Positions 9,049 to 17,677 are shown, counted from the first letter of the stretch. The stretch is DNA of 55,959 bases from CAIWXH01 sp964555675 (GCA_964555675.1 CAZKTU010000013.1:1-55959), one strand, 5' to 3'. The notes: a model not told the origin generated them from the letters alone. Translations and numbers: made by a program.

Positions 9049-10032
9049 TCACGTCAAGTGTTCCCCTAGATCCCGTGCCGCGGGCAGGCCGGCCATGCTC
9101 GTGGCGGCCAGGGCGGCCCGCTCGACGGCGCGGGCCAGCACCTCGGCGGCGATGCTGCCGAGGATGAGCATGTGGCTCAGCGGGCGGCGGCCGGTGGCCA
9201 GGGTGAAGACGGTGTCGCCGTCGAAGGGGGTATGAATGGGCCTGATGGTCCGAGCCAGGCCGTCCTGAGCCATCTGGGCCAGCTTGCGGGCCTCGGCCTT
9301 GGTCAGGGTGGCGTCGGTGGCGACCACCGCCAGGGTGGTGTTGGCGCCCTCGCGCCCCCTGGCCCCGCCGAAGGCCGGCAGCAGGCGCGGGTCGCGCAGC
9401 ACCGCCATCGAGTCGGCCATACGCCCGTCGATCGGGCTGCGGGCGCCCGCGATGAGCGGCCCGCCGTCGCGGCGCACGTCGCCGAAGGCGTTGACCACCA
9501 CCAGGGCCCCCACGGTCGTGCCGTCGGGCAGGGTCTCGCTCCAGGTGCCCAGGCCGCTCTTCATGCACTGGGACACGCCGAGCAGCTTGCCCACGGTCGC
9601 GCCGAGGCCAACCCCGACACAGCCCTCCTCGCCCGAAAGACCGGCGGCGGCGCAGGCCGCGTAGCCCATGGGGGCGTCGGGGAAGCGGCTGCTGCTGCCG
9701 ATCGCCAGGTCGAAGATCACCGCGGCGGGCACGATCGGCACGCGGGCGACGCCCACGTCGAAGCCAACCCCGCGCTCGCGCAGCCAGTCGACCACCCCGG
9801 TCACGGCGGCCAGGCCCATAGCGCTGCCGCCACAGAGGGCGACGGCGTGGACCTCTTGCACGGCGGCCTCGGGGGCGAGCAGGTCGGTCTCGCGGGTGCC
9901 GGGCGCGCCGCCGCGCACGTCGACGCCGCCGACGGCGCCCTGGGTCGCCAGGACGACCGACACGCCGGTCAGGGCCTCGAGATCATGGGCGTGGCCGACG
10001 GTGATGCCGGGTACATCGGTGATCGAGGGCAT
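9049..10032 (-). CDS. P1 (DmpA/S58) family peptidase
   Basis: The 327-residue protein shows the P1-family order: ITDVPGITVGHA at the N terminus, RETDLLAP, ALCGGSAMGLAA, then DGRMADSM and NTTLAVVATDA. Members of this Ntn-like fold self-cleave before a nucleophilic Ser or Thr; here Thr232 or Thr233 in GANTT is the candidate. Characterised relatives are aminopeptidases and amidases acting on small peptides, but the substrate here is unknown. It is the last gene of the long minus-strand run that begins at pdxS, 24 nt after the zinc-ribbon gene. Confidence 0.85.
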   Translation of the reverse strand: MPSITDVPGITVGHAHDLEALTGVSVVLATQGAVGGVDVRGGAPGTRETDLLAPEAAVQEVHAVALCGGSAMGLAAVTGVVDWLRERGVGFDVGVARVPIVPAAVIFDLAIGSSSRFPDAPMGYAACAAAGLSGEEGCVGVGLGATVGKLLGVSQCMKSGLGTWSETLPDGTTVGALVVVNAFGDVRRDGGPLIAGARSPIDGRMADSMAVLRDPRLLPAFGGARGREGANTTLAVVATDATLTKAEARKLAQMAQDGLARTIRPIHTPFDGDTVFTLATGRRPLSHMLILGSIAAEVLARAVERAALAATSMAGLPAARDLGEHLT

Positions 10033-10056
10033 AGTAACCTGGTTTGACGGAGTGTA

Positions 10057-10581
10057 CTAACGCACGATCTCTTCAGGGCGAGCGAGGGCCGGATAGACGG
10101 AGGAGGGCACGGTCGGAGCCTGGCGTGAGCCGTGGGTTGTGCCGTCGTCGCCGCAGAAGGGGCAAACGCTCCAGGTCAGGTCGACCACCCGCTCGCAGCT
10201 GCCGCAGCGGCGGCGCAGCGAGGTATGGCAGTGGGGGCAGAGGATGAAGTCGGGCTCGATCGGGCGCTGGCACTCGGGGCAGACATACTTCTCCTCGATG
10301 TCGCGCCGCAGGTACTCCTGCTCGAGCTCGCGCTCGTACTTCTCGGCGAGGGTCTGCGGGGGGCGCAAGATCAGGTGCAGCGGGATGCCCACGAAGGGCA
10401 GCAGCAGCACCAGGCTCACCGCCAGCACCTGCACCGAGGCGTCCTCGCTGCGGCGACGGATGTCGCGGTAGGCCCACAGGACCGAGGCGGCCCACAGGAG
10501 GACGAGGTAGGCGCCGAGGAAGATTCCGGCAACCTGCAAGAGGGGGACAAGATTCGCGAGAAAATCCTGGATAGCTTCCAT
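10057..10581 (-). CDS. membrane-anchored double zinc-ribbon protein
   Basis: The 174-residue protein has two membrane helices (about 11-36 and 47-70), a charged linker, and two zinc ribbons with C101/C104/C115/C118 and C126/C129/C140/C143. The ribbons match the DZR pattern seen in many uncharacterised bacterial proteins. The ribbons are probably cytoplasmic, by the positive-inside rule (RDIRRRSE between helices is short). It follows the DarA-like gene by 4 nt and is probably co-transcribed. No enzymatic motif is visible. Confidence 0.7.
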   Translation of the reverse strand: MEAIQDFLANLVPLLQVAGIFLGAYLVLLWAASVLWAYRDIRRRSEDASVQVLAVSLVLLLPFVGIPLHLILRPPQTLAEKYERELEQEYLRRDIEEKYVCPECQRPIEPDFILCPHCHTSLRRRCGSCERVVDLTWSVCPFCGDDGTTHGSRQAPTVPSSVYPALARPEEIVR

Positions 10582-10585
10582 TGGG

Positions 10586-10912
10586 TTACAGTTTCGCCGT
10601 CTCCGCCTTCAGGACGAACACCGTGGCGCCACCCACCTGCACCTCGAGGGGCGCGGGGGGGTAGAACTCGCCCGACTCGGCGATCGGCGGCATAGGCGAC
10701 ACATAGCGGGTGCGGGTCGAGCAGTGCTCGCGCACGGTCTTGATCACGGGGTTGACCTGCTGGTCATCGACGCTGAGCATGAGCGTAACATTGCCCTCGC
10801 GCAGGAAGCCGCCCTGGCTGCTGAGCCTAGTGACCCTGTAGCCCTGCTCGGTGAGGGCGTCGACCAGATTCGTGGCGTCTTGATGCTGGACGATGGCGAG
10901 GACAAGCTTCAT
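10586..10912 (-). CDS. DarA/PstA-like cyclic-di-AMP receptor family protein
   Basis: The 108-residue protein is PII-like: MKLVLAIVQHQDATNLVDAL, the family signature LSSQGGFLREGNVTLMLSV (about 30-48), and a C-terminal strand pair. In Firmicutes this family (PF06153, DarA/PstA) binds cyclic di-AMP and its gene sits next to tmk, as here. ATG 10912 overlaps the tmk stop (ATGA). The B-loop appears short and the C terminus is simple, so ligand binding in this organism is inference from family and synteny. Confidence 0.8.
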   Translation of the reverse strand: MKLVLAIVQHQDATNLVDALTEQGYRVTRLSSQGGFLREGNVTLMLSVDDQQVNPVIKTVREHCSTRTRYVSPMPPIAESGEFYPPAPLEVQVGGATVFVLKAETAKL

Positions 10913-11604
10913 CGCTTGGGCTCCAGGGGGGCGACGTGGCGGAGGATCGGCTCGACCTGCTGGAAGATCTGCTCGGCCAGGGCATCCACGGGCTGCTCGG
11001 CCGAGAGCCGGCGCCAGCGCTCGGGGTCGCGGCGCATCAACTCGGCAAAGCCGGCGGCGACACGCTGGTGGTAGGCCAGATCGCGGGCGTCGAGGCGGTT
11101 CCACTCGGGCGGGGTGGTGAAGGTCGAGCCGGGGTTGGCCGCCTCGGTAGCCCGCTCGCGGGCCGAGCGCTTGCGGCGCAGACCCGCCTCGACATCCAGG
11201 TCGAGGTAGAAGGTCAGGTCGGGCATCAGGCCGCCGGTCGCGAGGGCGGTGATGCCCTGCAGCTCGTCGAGGTCGCGCCCGAGGCCATAGCCCTGGTAGG
11301 CGAAGGTCGAGTCGGCGTAGCGGTCGCAGAGTACGATGCCGCCGGTATTCAGGTAGGGCCGCACCAGCTCGCTCACCAGCTGGGCGCGGGCCGCCGAGAA
11401 GAGCAGCGTCTCGGTGGTGGGCGCCATCTCGGTGTGGCGTAGGTCGACCAGGATGCGCCGGATCATCTCGCCGATCCGCGTGCCCCCTGGCTCGCGGGTG
11501 AGGATCGCGGGGTAGCCAAGGCCCTGCAGCCGCTCGTAGAGCAGCCGCGCCTGTGTACTCTTACCGCTTCCCTCCGGACCCTCAAAGGTGATAAACACAC
11601 CCAT
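10909..11604 (-). CDS. tmk: thymidylate kinase
   Basis: The 231-residue enzyme phosphorylates dTMP to dTDP with ATP. The P-loop is GPEGSGKST (9-17), the dTMP-site DR(Y/F) motif is DRYADSTFAYQG (94-105), and TREPGG (37-42) is present. The LID region (about 145-170, RKRSARERATEAANPG onward) is longer and more Arg-rich than in compact homologues. It is followed with ATGA overlap by the DarA-like gene and preceded by a 78-nt gap after the R3H ATPase gene. Confidence 0.93.
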   Translation of the reverse strand: MGVFITFEGPEGSGKSTQARLLYERLQGLGYPAILTREPGGTRIGEMIRRILVDLRHTEMAPTTETLLFSAARAQLVSELVRPYLNTGGIVLCDRYADSTFAYQGYGLGRDLDELQGITALATGGLMPDLTFYLDLDVEAGLRRKRSARERATEAANPGSTFTTPPEWNRLDARDLAYHQRVAAGFAELMRRDPERWRRLSAEQPVDALAEQIFQQVEPILRHVAPLEPKR

Positions 11605-11682
11605 AGTAGGCTCGCTCGTGCGCTGATCCTGTCGGCATTATACCCTATCGGGCGCCAGAAGATTCAGCGGCCCCAAAAATGG

Positions 11683-13422
11683 CTAGCGAAAGATCTTGAC
11701 GCGCCGATTCGTCTCCTCGCCGCGGCTCTCCGAGCGCAGATTATAGCGGTCGGCCATCTGGTGCTGCAGCTTGCGGATGTAGCTGCTGCGGGGCTCCAGC
11801 TCGACGGCGACCCGCTCGCCATTCATCACGGCGGTGATCGCCTGCTCGACCTCGAGCATCGCCTCCTCGACCACGCTGCTATCGTCGCCGCGGCGCGAGG
11901 GGGGCAGACTCTCCTCGCTCTCGACCTCGCGCAGGTTGAAGACGTGGGCCAGCTGGCGCTCCATCTGGGTGATCGTATTGTTGCGCAGCACATAGACCGG
12001 GACCCCCTGGTCCTCGGCCTGGCGCAGGCGCTGGGCGCTCTGGCGGTAGTAGTTCTTCAGGGTCATCACCAGGGTGGCGTCCTTCATATCGCGGACGATC
12101 ACCGCGGGGACGCGCAGGCGCTCGATAGCCGCCTCGAGCCGGTTGCGGCTGACCCCGAAGGGAAAGATGCGCTGGGTCGGGCTGCCGTTGCCGGCGCTCG
12201 CGGCCCCGTGGCTATGGGCATGGCTGCCGTTGCCCGCGCCCGCGCCGTTGCGCTCGCGCATCCGCGGCCCCGAGGTGCCCATCATCTCGCCGGGGCGGGC
12301 CGGTCCGCCGCGGGGGCTCATGCGCTCTCCGCCACGCTCCCCACCGCGCTCTCCGGTGCGCCCACCGAAGCCGGTGCGCCGACCGAGGGCGGGGGCGTCG
12401 ATCACCTCGCGCCGCACCGGCTCGGACAGCACATTGCCGTCGGCATCGCGCGAGCGCTCCTCGGCGGGCGGGTCCTCGCCGCGCAGGATGGCGTCGACGG
12501 CGGCGGCCACATCGTCGTAGACCGTCACCTCGTCCCAGCTCTGGATCTCGACCAACACGTCGAAGGTCGGGGGAGCCTTACGCTCGAGCACCGTTTTCTG
12601 GGTGCCGCGGCGACGGGCCTCTTCGTCGCCCAGGGTGACGGCCTGGATGCCGCCCACGAGGTCCGAGAGGGTCGGGTTGACCATGAGGTTGTCGAGGGTA
12701 TTGCCGTGGGCGGTGCCAACCAGCTGCACACCGCGCTCGGCGATCGTGCGGGCGGCCATCGCCTCGAGCTCGGTGCCGATCTCGTCGATCACGATCACCT
12801 CGGGCATGTGGTTCTCGACGGCCTCGATCATCACCGCGTGCTGCTCGGCGGGGCGGGGCACCTGCATGCGGCGGGCGCGCCCGATCCCGGGGTGGGGGAT
12901 ATCGCCGTCGCCCGCGATCTCATTCGAGGTGTCGACGATCACCACCCGCTTGCGCAACTCCTCGGCCAGGACGCGGGCCGTCTCGCGCAGCAGGGTAGTC
13001 TTGCCGGTGCCGGGCTTGCCGAGCAGCAGGATGCTCTTGCCGGTCTCGACCAGGTCGCGGATAATCGTCACCGTGCCGAAGACCGCCCGGCCCACGCGAC
13101 AGGTCAGCCCGATCACGGCGCCCTTGCGGTTGCGGATGCCCGAGATGCGGTGCAGCGTGCGCGGGATGCCGGCGCGGTTATCCTCGCCGAACTCGCCGAT
13201 GCGGGCGATCACCGCGTCGATCTCCTCCTGGGTGACCTCTCGCTCGCTGAGGAAGCGCTCTTTATCTCTGTAGCGGGCCTCAGGCAGCCGCCCGAGGTCC
13301 ATCACAATCTCAAGCAGGTCGGCCGGGTCATCCTCGCCGTTGAGGATTGCCCGGGCGATATGCTCGGGAAGGGCGCTCAGAAGCAGCTCAATATCGTTGG
13401 TGACGGCACTACGCTCTGACAT
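11683..13422 (-). CDS. SpoIIIAA/Ycf45-like AAA ATPase with C-terminal R3H domain
   Basis: The 579-residue protein has an N-terminal helical region, a RecA/AAA ATPase core with Walker A GKPGTGKT (135-142), Walker B VIVIDEIG (209-216), and TAHGNTLDNLMVNPTL downstream. A Gly/Arg-rich linker (about 340-440) follows, then a C-terminal segment ending with an R-x3-H motif in SSYIRKLQHQMADRYNL, typical of R3H single-stranded nucleic-acid binding domains. Plastid Ycf45 and cyanobacterial homologues share this layout; the function is not settled. ATG 13422 is preceded by GAGAGAGGA and overlaps the upstream gene by 14 nt. Confidence 0.85.
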   Translation of the reverse strand: MSERSAVTNDIELLLSALPEHIARAILNGEDDPADLLEIVMDLGRLPEARYRDKERFLSEREVTQEEIDAVIARIGEFGEDNRAGIPRTLHRISGIRNRKGAVIGLTCRVGRAVFGTVTIIRDLVETGKSILLLGKPGTGKTTLLRETARVLAEELRKRVVIVDTSNEIAGDGDIPHPGIGRARRMQVPRPAEQHAVMIEAVENHMPEVIVIDEIGTELEAMAARTIAERGVQLVGTAHGNTLDNLMVNPTLSDLVGGIQAVTLGDEEARRRGTQKTVLERKAPPTFDVLVEIQSWDEVTVYDDVAAAVDAILRGEDPPAEERSRDADGNVLSEPVRREVIDAPALGRRTGFGGRTGERGGERGGERMSPRGGPARPGEMMGTSGPRMRERNGAGAGNGSHAHSHGAASAGNGSPTQRIFPFGVSRNRLEAAIERLRVPAVIVRDMKDATLVMTLKNYYRQSAQRLRQAEDQGVPVYVLRNNTITQMERQLAHVFNLREVESEESLPPSRRGDDSSVVEEAMLEVEQAITAVMNGERVAVELEPRSSYIRKLQHQMADRYNLRSESRGEETNRRVKIFR

Positions 13423-14419
13423 AAGGGTTTGCGTCCTCTCTCGGCGCGGAGATTCGTGTGGCGGGCACCTGCTGCTCACGGCCCGGCTCCAGGGAGGGCA
13501 CGAGCAGGGTCCGCCGCACCGGGACTACGGTATGCTTCACGAGCAGCGCCTGCTCGCCGATGGGCTGGAAGCCGAGGTCCTGGGCAGGGGCGATCAACTC
13601 GCCCTGGTACTCGCGCATCAACAGGTAGACGGGCCTGGTATCGCTCAGGTGGGCCAGCCCGAAGCGCAGCACGTCGACGGCGGCCTCGCGCGCATCGGGG
13701 CGGATCAGCATGCTGAAGACGTGGCCCGAGGGCCCGCTGGCCAGGCGCAGATAAGCCTCGAGGTCGTCGTCGGGTCCGAACACCCAGGCCGCCCTGCGCG
13801 GGCCGACCCAGCGCTGGGTCAGGGGCAGCGCCCAATGGCGCGCATTGCGCACCTCGGCATGCTGAACCATATGGGGCGTCGTGGCCCCGTAGAGCTTGTG
13901 GATGGCCCAGTGATCGCGCCGCGACTGCGCTCGCATCGGGGCCAGGGTGGTGCCCTGGTCCCAGTCGGGGCCTGAGAGGTGCAGGATCGTGGTATGGGCA
14001 AAGGCTTGGAAGCCGATCTGGCGAAAGATCTCGCGCAGCTCGTTGTGCTGACTGGGGACGGCGGCGTAGAGCCGCTGGACGTGGTGATAACCGGCGTTGA
14101 GGCTGATCCGCTCGAGCAGGCGGTACCAGAGCTCGTAGTCGCTGGGCAGGCGCGAGGCCCTCGTGCCGGTGGTCGCCAGGTAGACGATATCCTGCTCGGG
14201 GCGTCCGCTGCGGCCGTGGGCCTGCACCACCGCGCCGGCCCCGCGCTCCTGGTAGACGGCACTACTCATGTCCCGGCCGTTGCCCTGGAGCATGCAGCGC
14301 AGCGCGAACCAGGCGGGGCTGTGGGCCTGGGCCAGCAGCTCCTCGGTGTAGAGCACCACCTGGTTGCGGGGCTTGCGCCGAAGCGACCAGAGGTCGCCGG
14401 GCGCGACTGAGCGGATCAT
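13409..14419 (-). CDS. putative GNAT-fold acetyltransferase-like protein
   Basis: The 336-residue protein begins at ATG 14419, overlapping the pdxT stop (ATGA). It appears to contain two GNAT-like halves: LWYRLLERISLNAGYHHVQRLYAAVP with LREIFRQIGFQAFAHTTIL, and DVLRFGLAHLSDTRPVYLLMREYQ with LIAPAQDLGFQPIGEQALLVKHT, each of the strand-helix-GF pattern ending GNAT domains. The acetyl-CoA loop (R/Q-x2-G-x-G/A) is not clear, so activity is uncertain. It lies between pdxT and the R3H ATPase gene in one operon. Confidence 0.5.
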   Translation of the reverse strand: MIRSVAPGDLWSLRRKPRNQVVLYTEELLAQAHSPAWFALRCMLQGNGRDMSSAVYQERGAGAVVQAHGRSGRPEQDIVYLATTGTRASRLPSDYELWYRLLERISLNAGYHHVQRLYAAVPSQHNELREIFRQIGFQAFAHTTILHLSGPDWDQGTTLAPMRAQSRRDHWAIHKLYGATTPHMVQHAEVRNARHWALPLTQRWVGPRRAAWVFGPDDDLEAYLRLASGPSGHVFSMLIRPDAREAAVDVLRFGLAHLSDTRPVYLLMREYQGELIAPAQDLGFQPIGEQALLVKHTVVPVRRTLLVPSLEPGREQQVPATRISAPREDANPYVRA

Positions 14420-14988
14420 AGTTCGAGAAAGTAGCGGTGTACCCGATCGTCGCCGGTCAGCTCGGGGTGAAAGGTCGTGGCGAGCAGCCGGCCCTGGCGC
14501 GCGGCGACGACCGCGCCTCCTGGCAGCCTGGCGAGGGCCTCGACGTCGCGCCCCAGGCTCTCGATCTGCGGGGCGCGGATGAATACACCGGGGAGGGGCT
14601 CCTCGCCGAAGGCCGGCGCGGCGAGAGGCGTCTCGAAGCTGTCGAGCTGGCTGCCGTAGGCATTGCGGCGTACGCTGATATCCATGACCCCGAGCGTGGG
14701 CTGTCCGCCACGTTTGGCGTCGAGGATCTCGCGCGCGAGCAGGATCGCGCCCGCGCAAGTGCCCCAGACCGCCAGATCGCGGCCGGCCCGGGCCCGCAGC
14801 GGCTCGAGCATACCATAGAGGGCCAGGAGCCGACCGATCGTCGTGCTCTCGCCCCCTGGGATGATCAGACGATTGACGGAGGCCAGGTGTTTCGGCAGCC
14901 GCACCTCGACCGGATCGGCGCCTATACGGCGGAGGATCTCAGCGTGCTCGCGGAAATCGCCCTGGAGGGCGAGGACGCCTATATTCAT
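14416..14988 (-). CDS. pdxT: PLP synthase glutaminase subunit
   Basis: The 190-residue glutamine amidotransferase supplies ammonia to PdxS for de novo pyridoxal 5'-phosphate synthesis. The triad is visible as WGTCAGA (Cys78) and FHPEL (His174, Glu176), with PGGEST at 44-49 forming the oxyanion region. The chosen start MNIGVLALQGD matches the family N terminus; the frame is open 23 codons further upstream. It lies 72 nt after pdxS and overlaps the next gene by ATGA. Confidence 0.95.
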   Translation of the reverse strand: MNIGVLALQGDFREHAEILRRIGADPVEVRLPKHLASVNRLIIPGGESTTIGRLLALYGMLEPLRARAGRDLAVWGTCAGAILLAREILDAKRGGQPTLGVMDISVRRNAYGSQLDSFETPLAAPAFGEEPLPGVFIRAPQIESLGRDVEALARLPGGAVVAARQGRLLATTFHPELTGDDRVHRYFLEL

Positions 14989-14996
14989 AGGAAGCA

Positions 14997-15053
14997 GGGG
15001 GCGGGAAGCTAGCGGGCGAGCAGTGAACTGCCCCGTCCCCTGCGCCCGCCCCC
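14997..15053 (-). other. long-range stem in the pdxS-pdxT gap
   Basis: GGGGGCGGG (14997-15005) can pair with CCCGCCCCC (15045-15053), enclosing a small CAGTGAACTG dyad at 15021-15030. There is no U-run. It could set the PdxS:PdxT ratio or be chance in GC-rich sequence. Confidence 0.3.
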
Positions 15054-15060
15054 CCACTAG

Positions 15061-15942
15061 TTACCAGCCGCGCTGCGCCATCAGCTGCTCAGCCGGAATC
15101 TTGCTGATCTCAATCCCGACCATCGGCTCGCCGAGCCCCTTGCTGACGTGGGCGATAATCTCGGGGTCGTTGTAGTGGGTGGTCGCCTCGACGATCGCCC
15201 GGGCCCGCTTCATCGGGTCGCCGCTCTTGAAGATGCCCGAGCCGACGAAGACGCCATCGACGCCGAGCTGCATCATCAGGGCCGCGTCGGCGGGGGTGGC
15301 GATGCCGCCGGCGGCGAAGTTGACCACGGGCATGCGGCCCGTCTCGGCGACCAGGCGCACCAGCTCGTAGGGGGCCTGGATGTTCTTGGCGTAGACGAAC
15401 AGCTCGTCCTCGCCCATGCTCTGCAGGCGCCGGATCTCGCTATAGACGGCGCGGGCGTGGCGGACGGCCTCGACCACATTGCCGGTGCCGGCCTCGCCCT
15501 TGGTGCGCAGCATCGCCGCGCCCTCGGCCACCCGGCGCAGGCCCTCGCCGATATTCTTGCAGCCGCAGACAAAGGGAATCTTATACTTGTGTTTGTTGAT
15601 GTGGTGCTCCTCGTCGGCCGGGGTGAGCACCTCGCTCTCGTCGATATAGTCAATCCCGAGAGCCTCGAGGATCTGGGCCTCGACGAAGTGGCCGATGCGG
15701 GCCTTGGCCATCACGGGGATGGTCACGGTCTCTTTGATCGCCACAATCAGCTCGGGGTCGCTCATGCGCGCCACACCGCCCTGGGCGCGGATGTCGGCGG
15801 GGACCCGCTCGAGGGCCATCACGGCCACGGCGCCCGCCTCTTCGGCGATGCGCGCCTGCTCGGGCGTGACAACGTCCATGATCACGCCGCCCTTGAGCAT
15901 CTGAGCCAGGCCTACCTTGGTCGTCCAGGTAGACTTTTCCAT
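15061..15942 (-). CDS. pdxS: PLP synthase subunit
   Basis: The 293-residue (beta/alpha)8 enzyme makes pyridoxal 5'-phosphate from ribose 5-phosphate, glyceraldehyde 3-phosphate and ammonia as a dodecamer with PdxT. The first Schiff-base lysine is in VMAKARIGH (Lys80), and GGVIMDVVTPEQA, VCGCKNIGEGLRR and NFAAGGIATPADAALMMQLG are family hallmarks. ATG 15942 follows AGAGGTGA. The open frame extends 25 codons upstream without a good ribosome site. It is the first gene of the pdxST run and has its own promoter. Confidence 0.96.
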   Translation of the reverse strand: MEKSTWTTKVGLAQMLKGGVIMDVVTPEQARIAEEAGAVAVMALERVPADIRAQGGVARMSDPELIVAIKETVTIPVMAKARIGHFVEAQILEALGIDYIDESEVLTPADEEHHINKHKYKIPFVCGCKNIGEGLRRVAEGAAMLRTKGEAGTGNVVEAVRHARAVYSEIRRLQSMGEDELFVYAKNIQAPYELVRLVAETGRMPVVNFAAGGIATPADAALMMQLGVDGVFVGSGIFKSGDPMKRARAIVEATTHYNDPEIIAHVSKGLGEPMVGIEISKIPAEQLMAQRGW

Positions 15943-16026
15943 GTACATCACCTCTGTTACGTGCGATCCGCCGGTCCCGGCGCGAACTCTGGCCGGCCCG
16001 CCAATCAATTGATTCAATGCTCGACC

Positions 16027-16055
16027 ATTTTACCATAGGGCCATCCCCCGGGCAA
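16027..16055 (-). promoter_or_regulatory. sigma-70-type promoter of pdxS
   Basis: Minus-strand TTGCCC (16055-16050) and TAAAAT (16032-16027) are 17 nt apart. The leader would be about 78 nt. An ATCAATTGAT palindrome (16003-16012) lies inside the leader just after the predicted start. Confidence 0.5.
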
Positions 16056-16111
16056 TGCGGCCAATGAGCGCAGCATCGCCTATGACAATGCCCCAGACTC
16101 GCGCATGCACA

Positions 16112-16145
16112 AAGGGGGCAGGCAACGCCAGGCGCTGCCTGCCCC
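16112..16145 (-). terminator. Rho-independent terminator of the superoxide dismutase gene
   Basis: A perfect 10-bp stem (16115-16124 with 16136-16145) lies 24 nt past the stop. On the minus strand it is followed by CTTT. Confidence 0.65.
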
Positions 16146-16169
16146 ATGGTTTCGGCTAAGAACCTTGTC

Positions 16170-16916
16170 TTAGCGCATCGCGGTCTCGTAGCGCGCATTG
16201 GCGGCCGACCAGTTGACCACGTTCCACCAGGCGTTCAGGTAGTCGGCCCGGCGGTTCTGGTAGCGCAGGTAGTAGGCGTGCTCCCAGACGTCGATGCCGA
16301 TCAGGCTGGTGTGGCCCAGCATGTAGGTGCTGTCCTGGTTGGGCGTGCTGTAGACCATCAGCTTGCCGCTCGGGTCGGCCGCCAGCCAGGTCCAGCCGCT
16401 GCCGAAGCGGCTCGCGCCGGCGGCGTTGATCAGCGACTTCAGATAGGCGGCGCTGCCGAACTGATTGGCGATCGCCGTGCCCAGGGCCCCGACGGGCTCG
16501 CCGCCGCCGCCCGCGCCGTTGGGCGCCATGGTGGCCCAGAAGACGCTGTGGTTCATGTGGCCGCCGCCATTGTTGCGCACCGCCGTCCTGATGCCCTCGG
16601 GCACGTCCTGCAGATTTGCCAGCAACTCGCCCAGGCTGCGCTCGCGCAGGGCGGGGGCGCTGTTGAAGGCATTGTTCAGCCCGGTCACCAGGGCCTGGTG
16701 GTGGCGGGTGTGGTGCAGCATCATGGTCTGTGTATCAATGAAGGGCTCGAGGGCCTCGTAGGCGTAGGGCAGGGGCGGCAGGGTCGCCGCCAGGGCCTCG
16801 CCCGCGGCCATGGCCGCGCCCGGCCGCAGCCCGCCAGCGAGCGAGAGCACCATCGCGCTGCCCAGGCCACGCCCGGCCCAGGCCAGCAGTTCGCGTCGTC
16901 CGATCTTCTGTGTCAT
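16170..16916 (-). CDS. Tat-exported manganese-type superoxide dismutase
   Basis: The 248-residue protein starts with a twin-arginine signal (GRRELLAW, then a hydrophobic stretch to about residue 38). The mature part is a Fe/Mn dismutase converting superoxide to oxygen and peroxide. Metal ligands are His68 (MMLHHTRHH), His123 (GGHMNHSVFW), Asp209 and His213 (IDVWEHAYY). Gln194 in PNQDSTY and the Gly-rich GGGH favour Mn over Fe. SD GAGGAGG lies 5 nt before ATG. Export outside the membrane, rather than in the cytoplasm, is the notable feature. Confidence 0.92.
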   Translation of the reverse strand: MTQKIGRRELLAWAGRGLGSAMVLSLAGGLRPGAAMAAGEALAATLPPLPYAYEALEPFIDTQTMMLHHTRHHQALVTGLNNAFNSAPALRERSLGELLANLQDVPEGIRTAVRNNGGGHMNHSVFWATMAPNGAGGGGEPVGALGTAIANQFGSAAYLKSLINAAGASRFGSGWTWLAADPSGKLMVYSTPNQDSTYMLGHTSLIGIDVWEHAYYLRYQNRRADYLNAWWNVVNWSAANARYETAMR

Positions 16917-17013
16917 TGGAGACCTCCTCAGGCAACTAGTTTCGAGCGCTATACCTACTCTTGCGTAAGACGCGCGGCCGATGGATGCATGAGCGGGCCG
17001 GAAGACAGATTAT

Positions 17014-17021
17014 GGTATACT
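17014..17021 (+). promoter_or_regulatory. extended -10 promoter before the 17054 gene
   Basis: TGGTATACT (17013-17021) is a TGn-extended -10 element. No good -35 is seen at 17 nt. Transcription would begin near 17028, about 26 nt before the ATG. Confidence 0.45.
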
Positions 17022-17053
17022 GAAGGCCGTGCATTGCCTCGTAAGGAGCAGTG

Positions 17054-17677
17054 ATGAGTGACGTTGACCAGCCAACCGAGCTCGACCTTGCGGTCGGCTC
17101 GATGATCACGGTGCGCCCCGACGAGGATCGCACCGCCTATGCCGAAGAGTACGACTCGGTCTCGGCCGTGCAAGACCAGCTGCGCGACGAGGGCATCGAT
17201 ATCGACCTGCTCAGCATGCCCGGCACCCAGCTCTGGGAGGGCGGGCTGCAGAATATGGGCGCCCTCTACCAGCTCTCGCGCTTCGCCATCCACCTCGAGC
17301 GCGGCGACGATATCGCCGAGGTGCTCGAGGACGGCCCGGTGATCTACGACGACCTCGACCGCGCCGTCACCGATATCTGGGACGAGCTGGCCAAGACCCG
17401 CTACAGCCACCTGGTCAACCTCCAGGGGATCAACAGCTATTTCCTGCCGGCCGACTTCGAGAAGCCGGTCTGGCTCTCGTTCGAGAACGAAGAGGGCGAG
17501 GAGGATAGCGCCTACTTCGGCTCCTCCCACCGCCTGCGCGGCGAGCTCGCCGAACTCGGCCCCCTCCTGATCAAGGCCGGCGTGAGCCACAACGCCGAGG
17601 CCTACCGCTGCCTCGAGCTGCTGCGCGAGGCCGCTGACAAGAGCATCGAGACGGGCCTCCCCGTCATCGTCTGGTAG
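17054..17677 (+). CDS. acidic protein of unknown function
   Basis: The 207-residue protein is soluble, acidic and has no recognised motif. Segments include DLAVGSMITVRPDEDRTAY, a central FAIHLERGDDIAEVLEDGPVIYDDLDRA, and a C-terminal helical LREAADKSIETGLPVIVW. ATG 17054 follows AAGGAG by 5 nt; a GTG one codon earlier is too close to the SD. It precedes miaB by 51 nt on the same strand, behind its own promoter. I do not recognise the family. No shadow frame is better supported. Confidence 0.75.
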   Translation: MSDVDQPTELDLAVGSMITVRPDEDRTAYAEEYDSVSAVQDQLRDEGIDIDLLSMPGTQLWEGGLQNMGALYQLSRFAIHLERGDDIAEVLEDGPVIYDDLDRAVTDIWDELAKTRYSHLVNLQGINSYFLPADFEKPVWLSFENEEGEEDSAYFGSSHRLRGELAELGPLLIKAGVSHNAEAYRCLELLREAADKSIETGLPVIVW

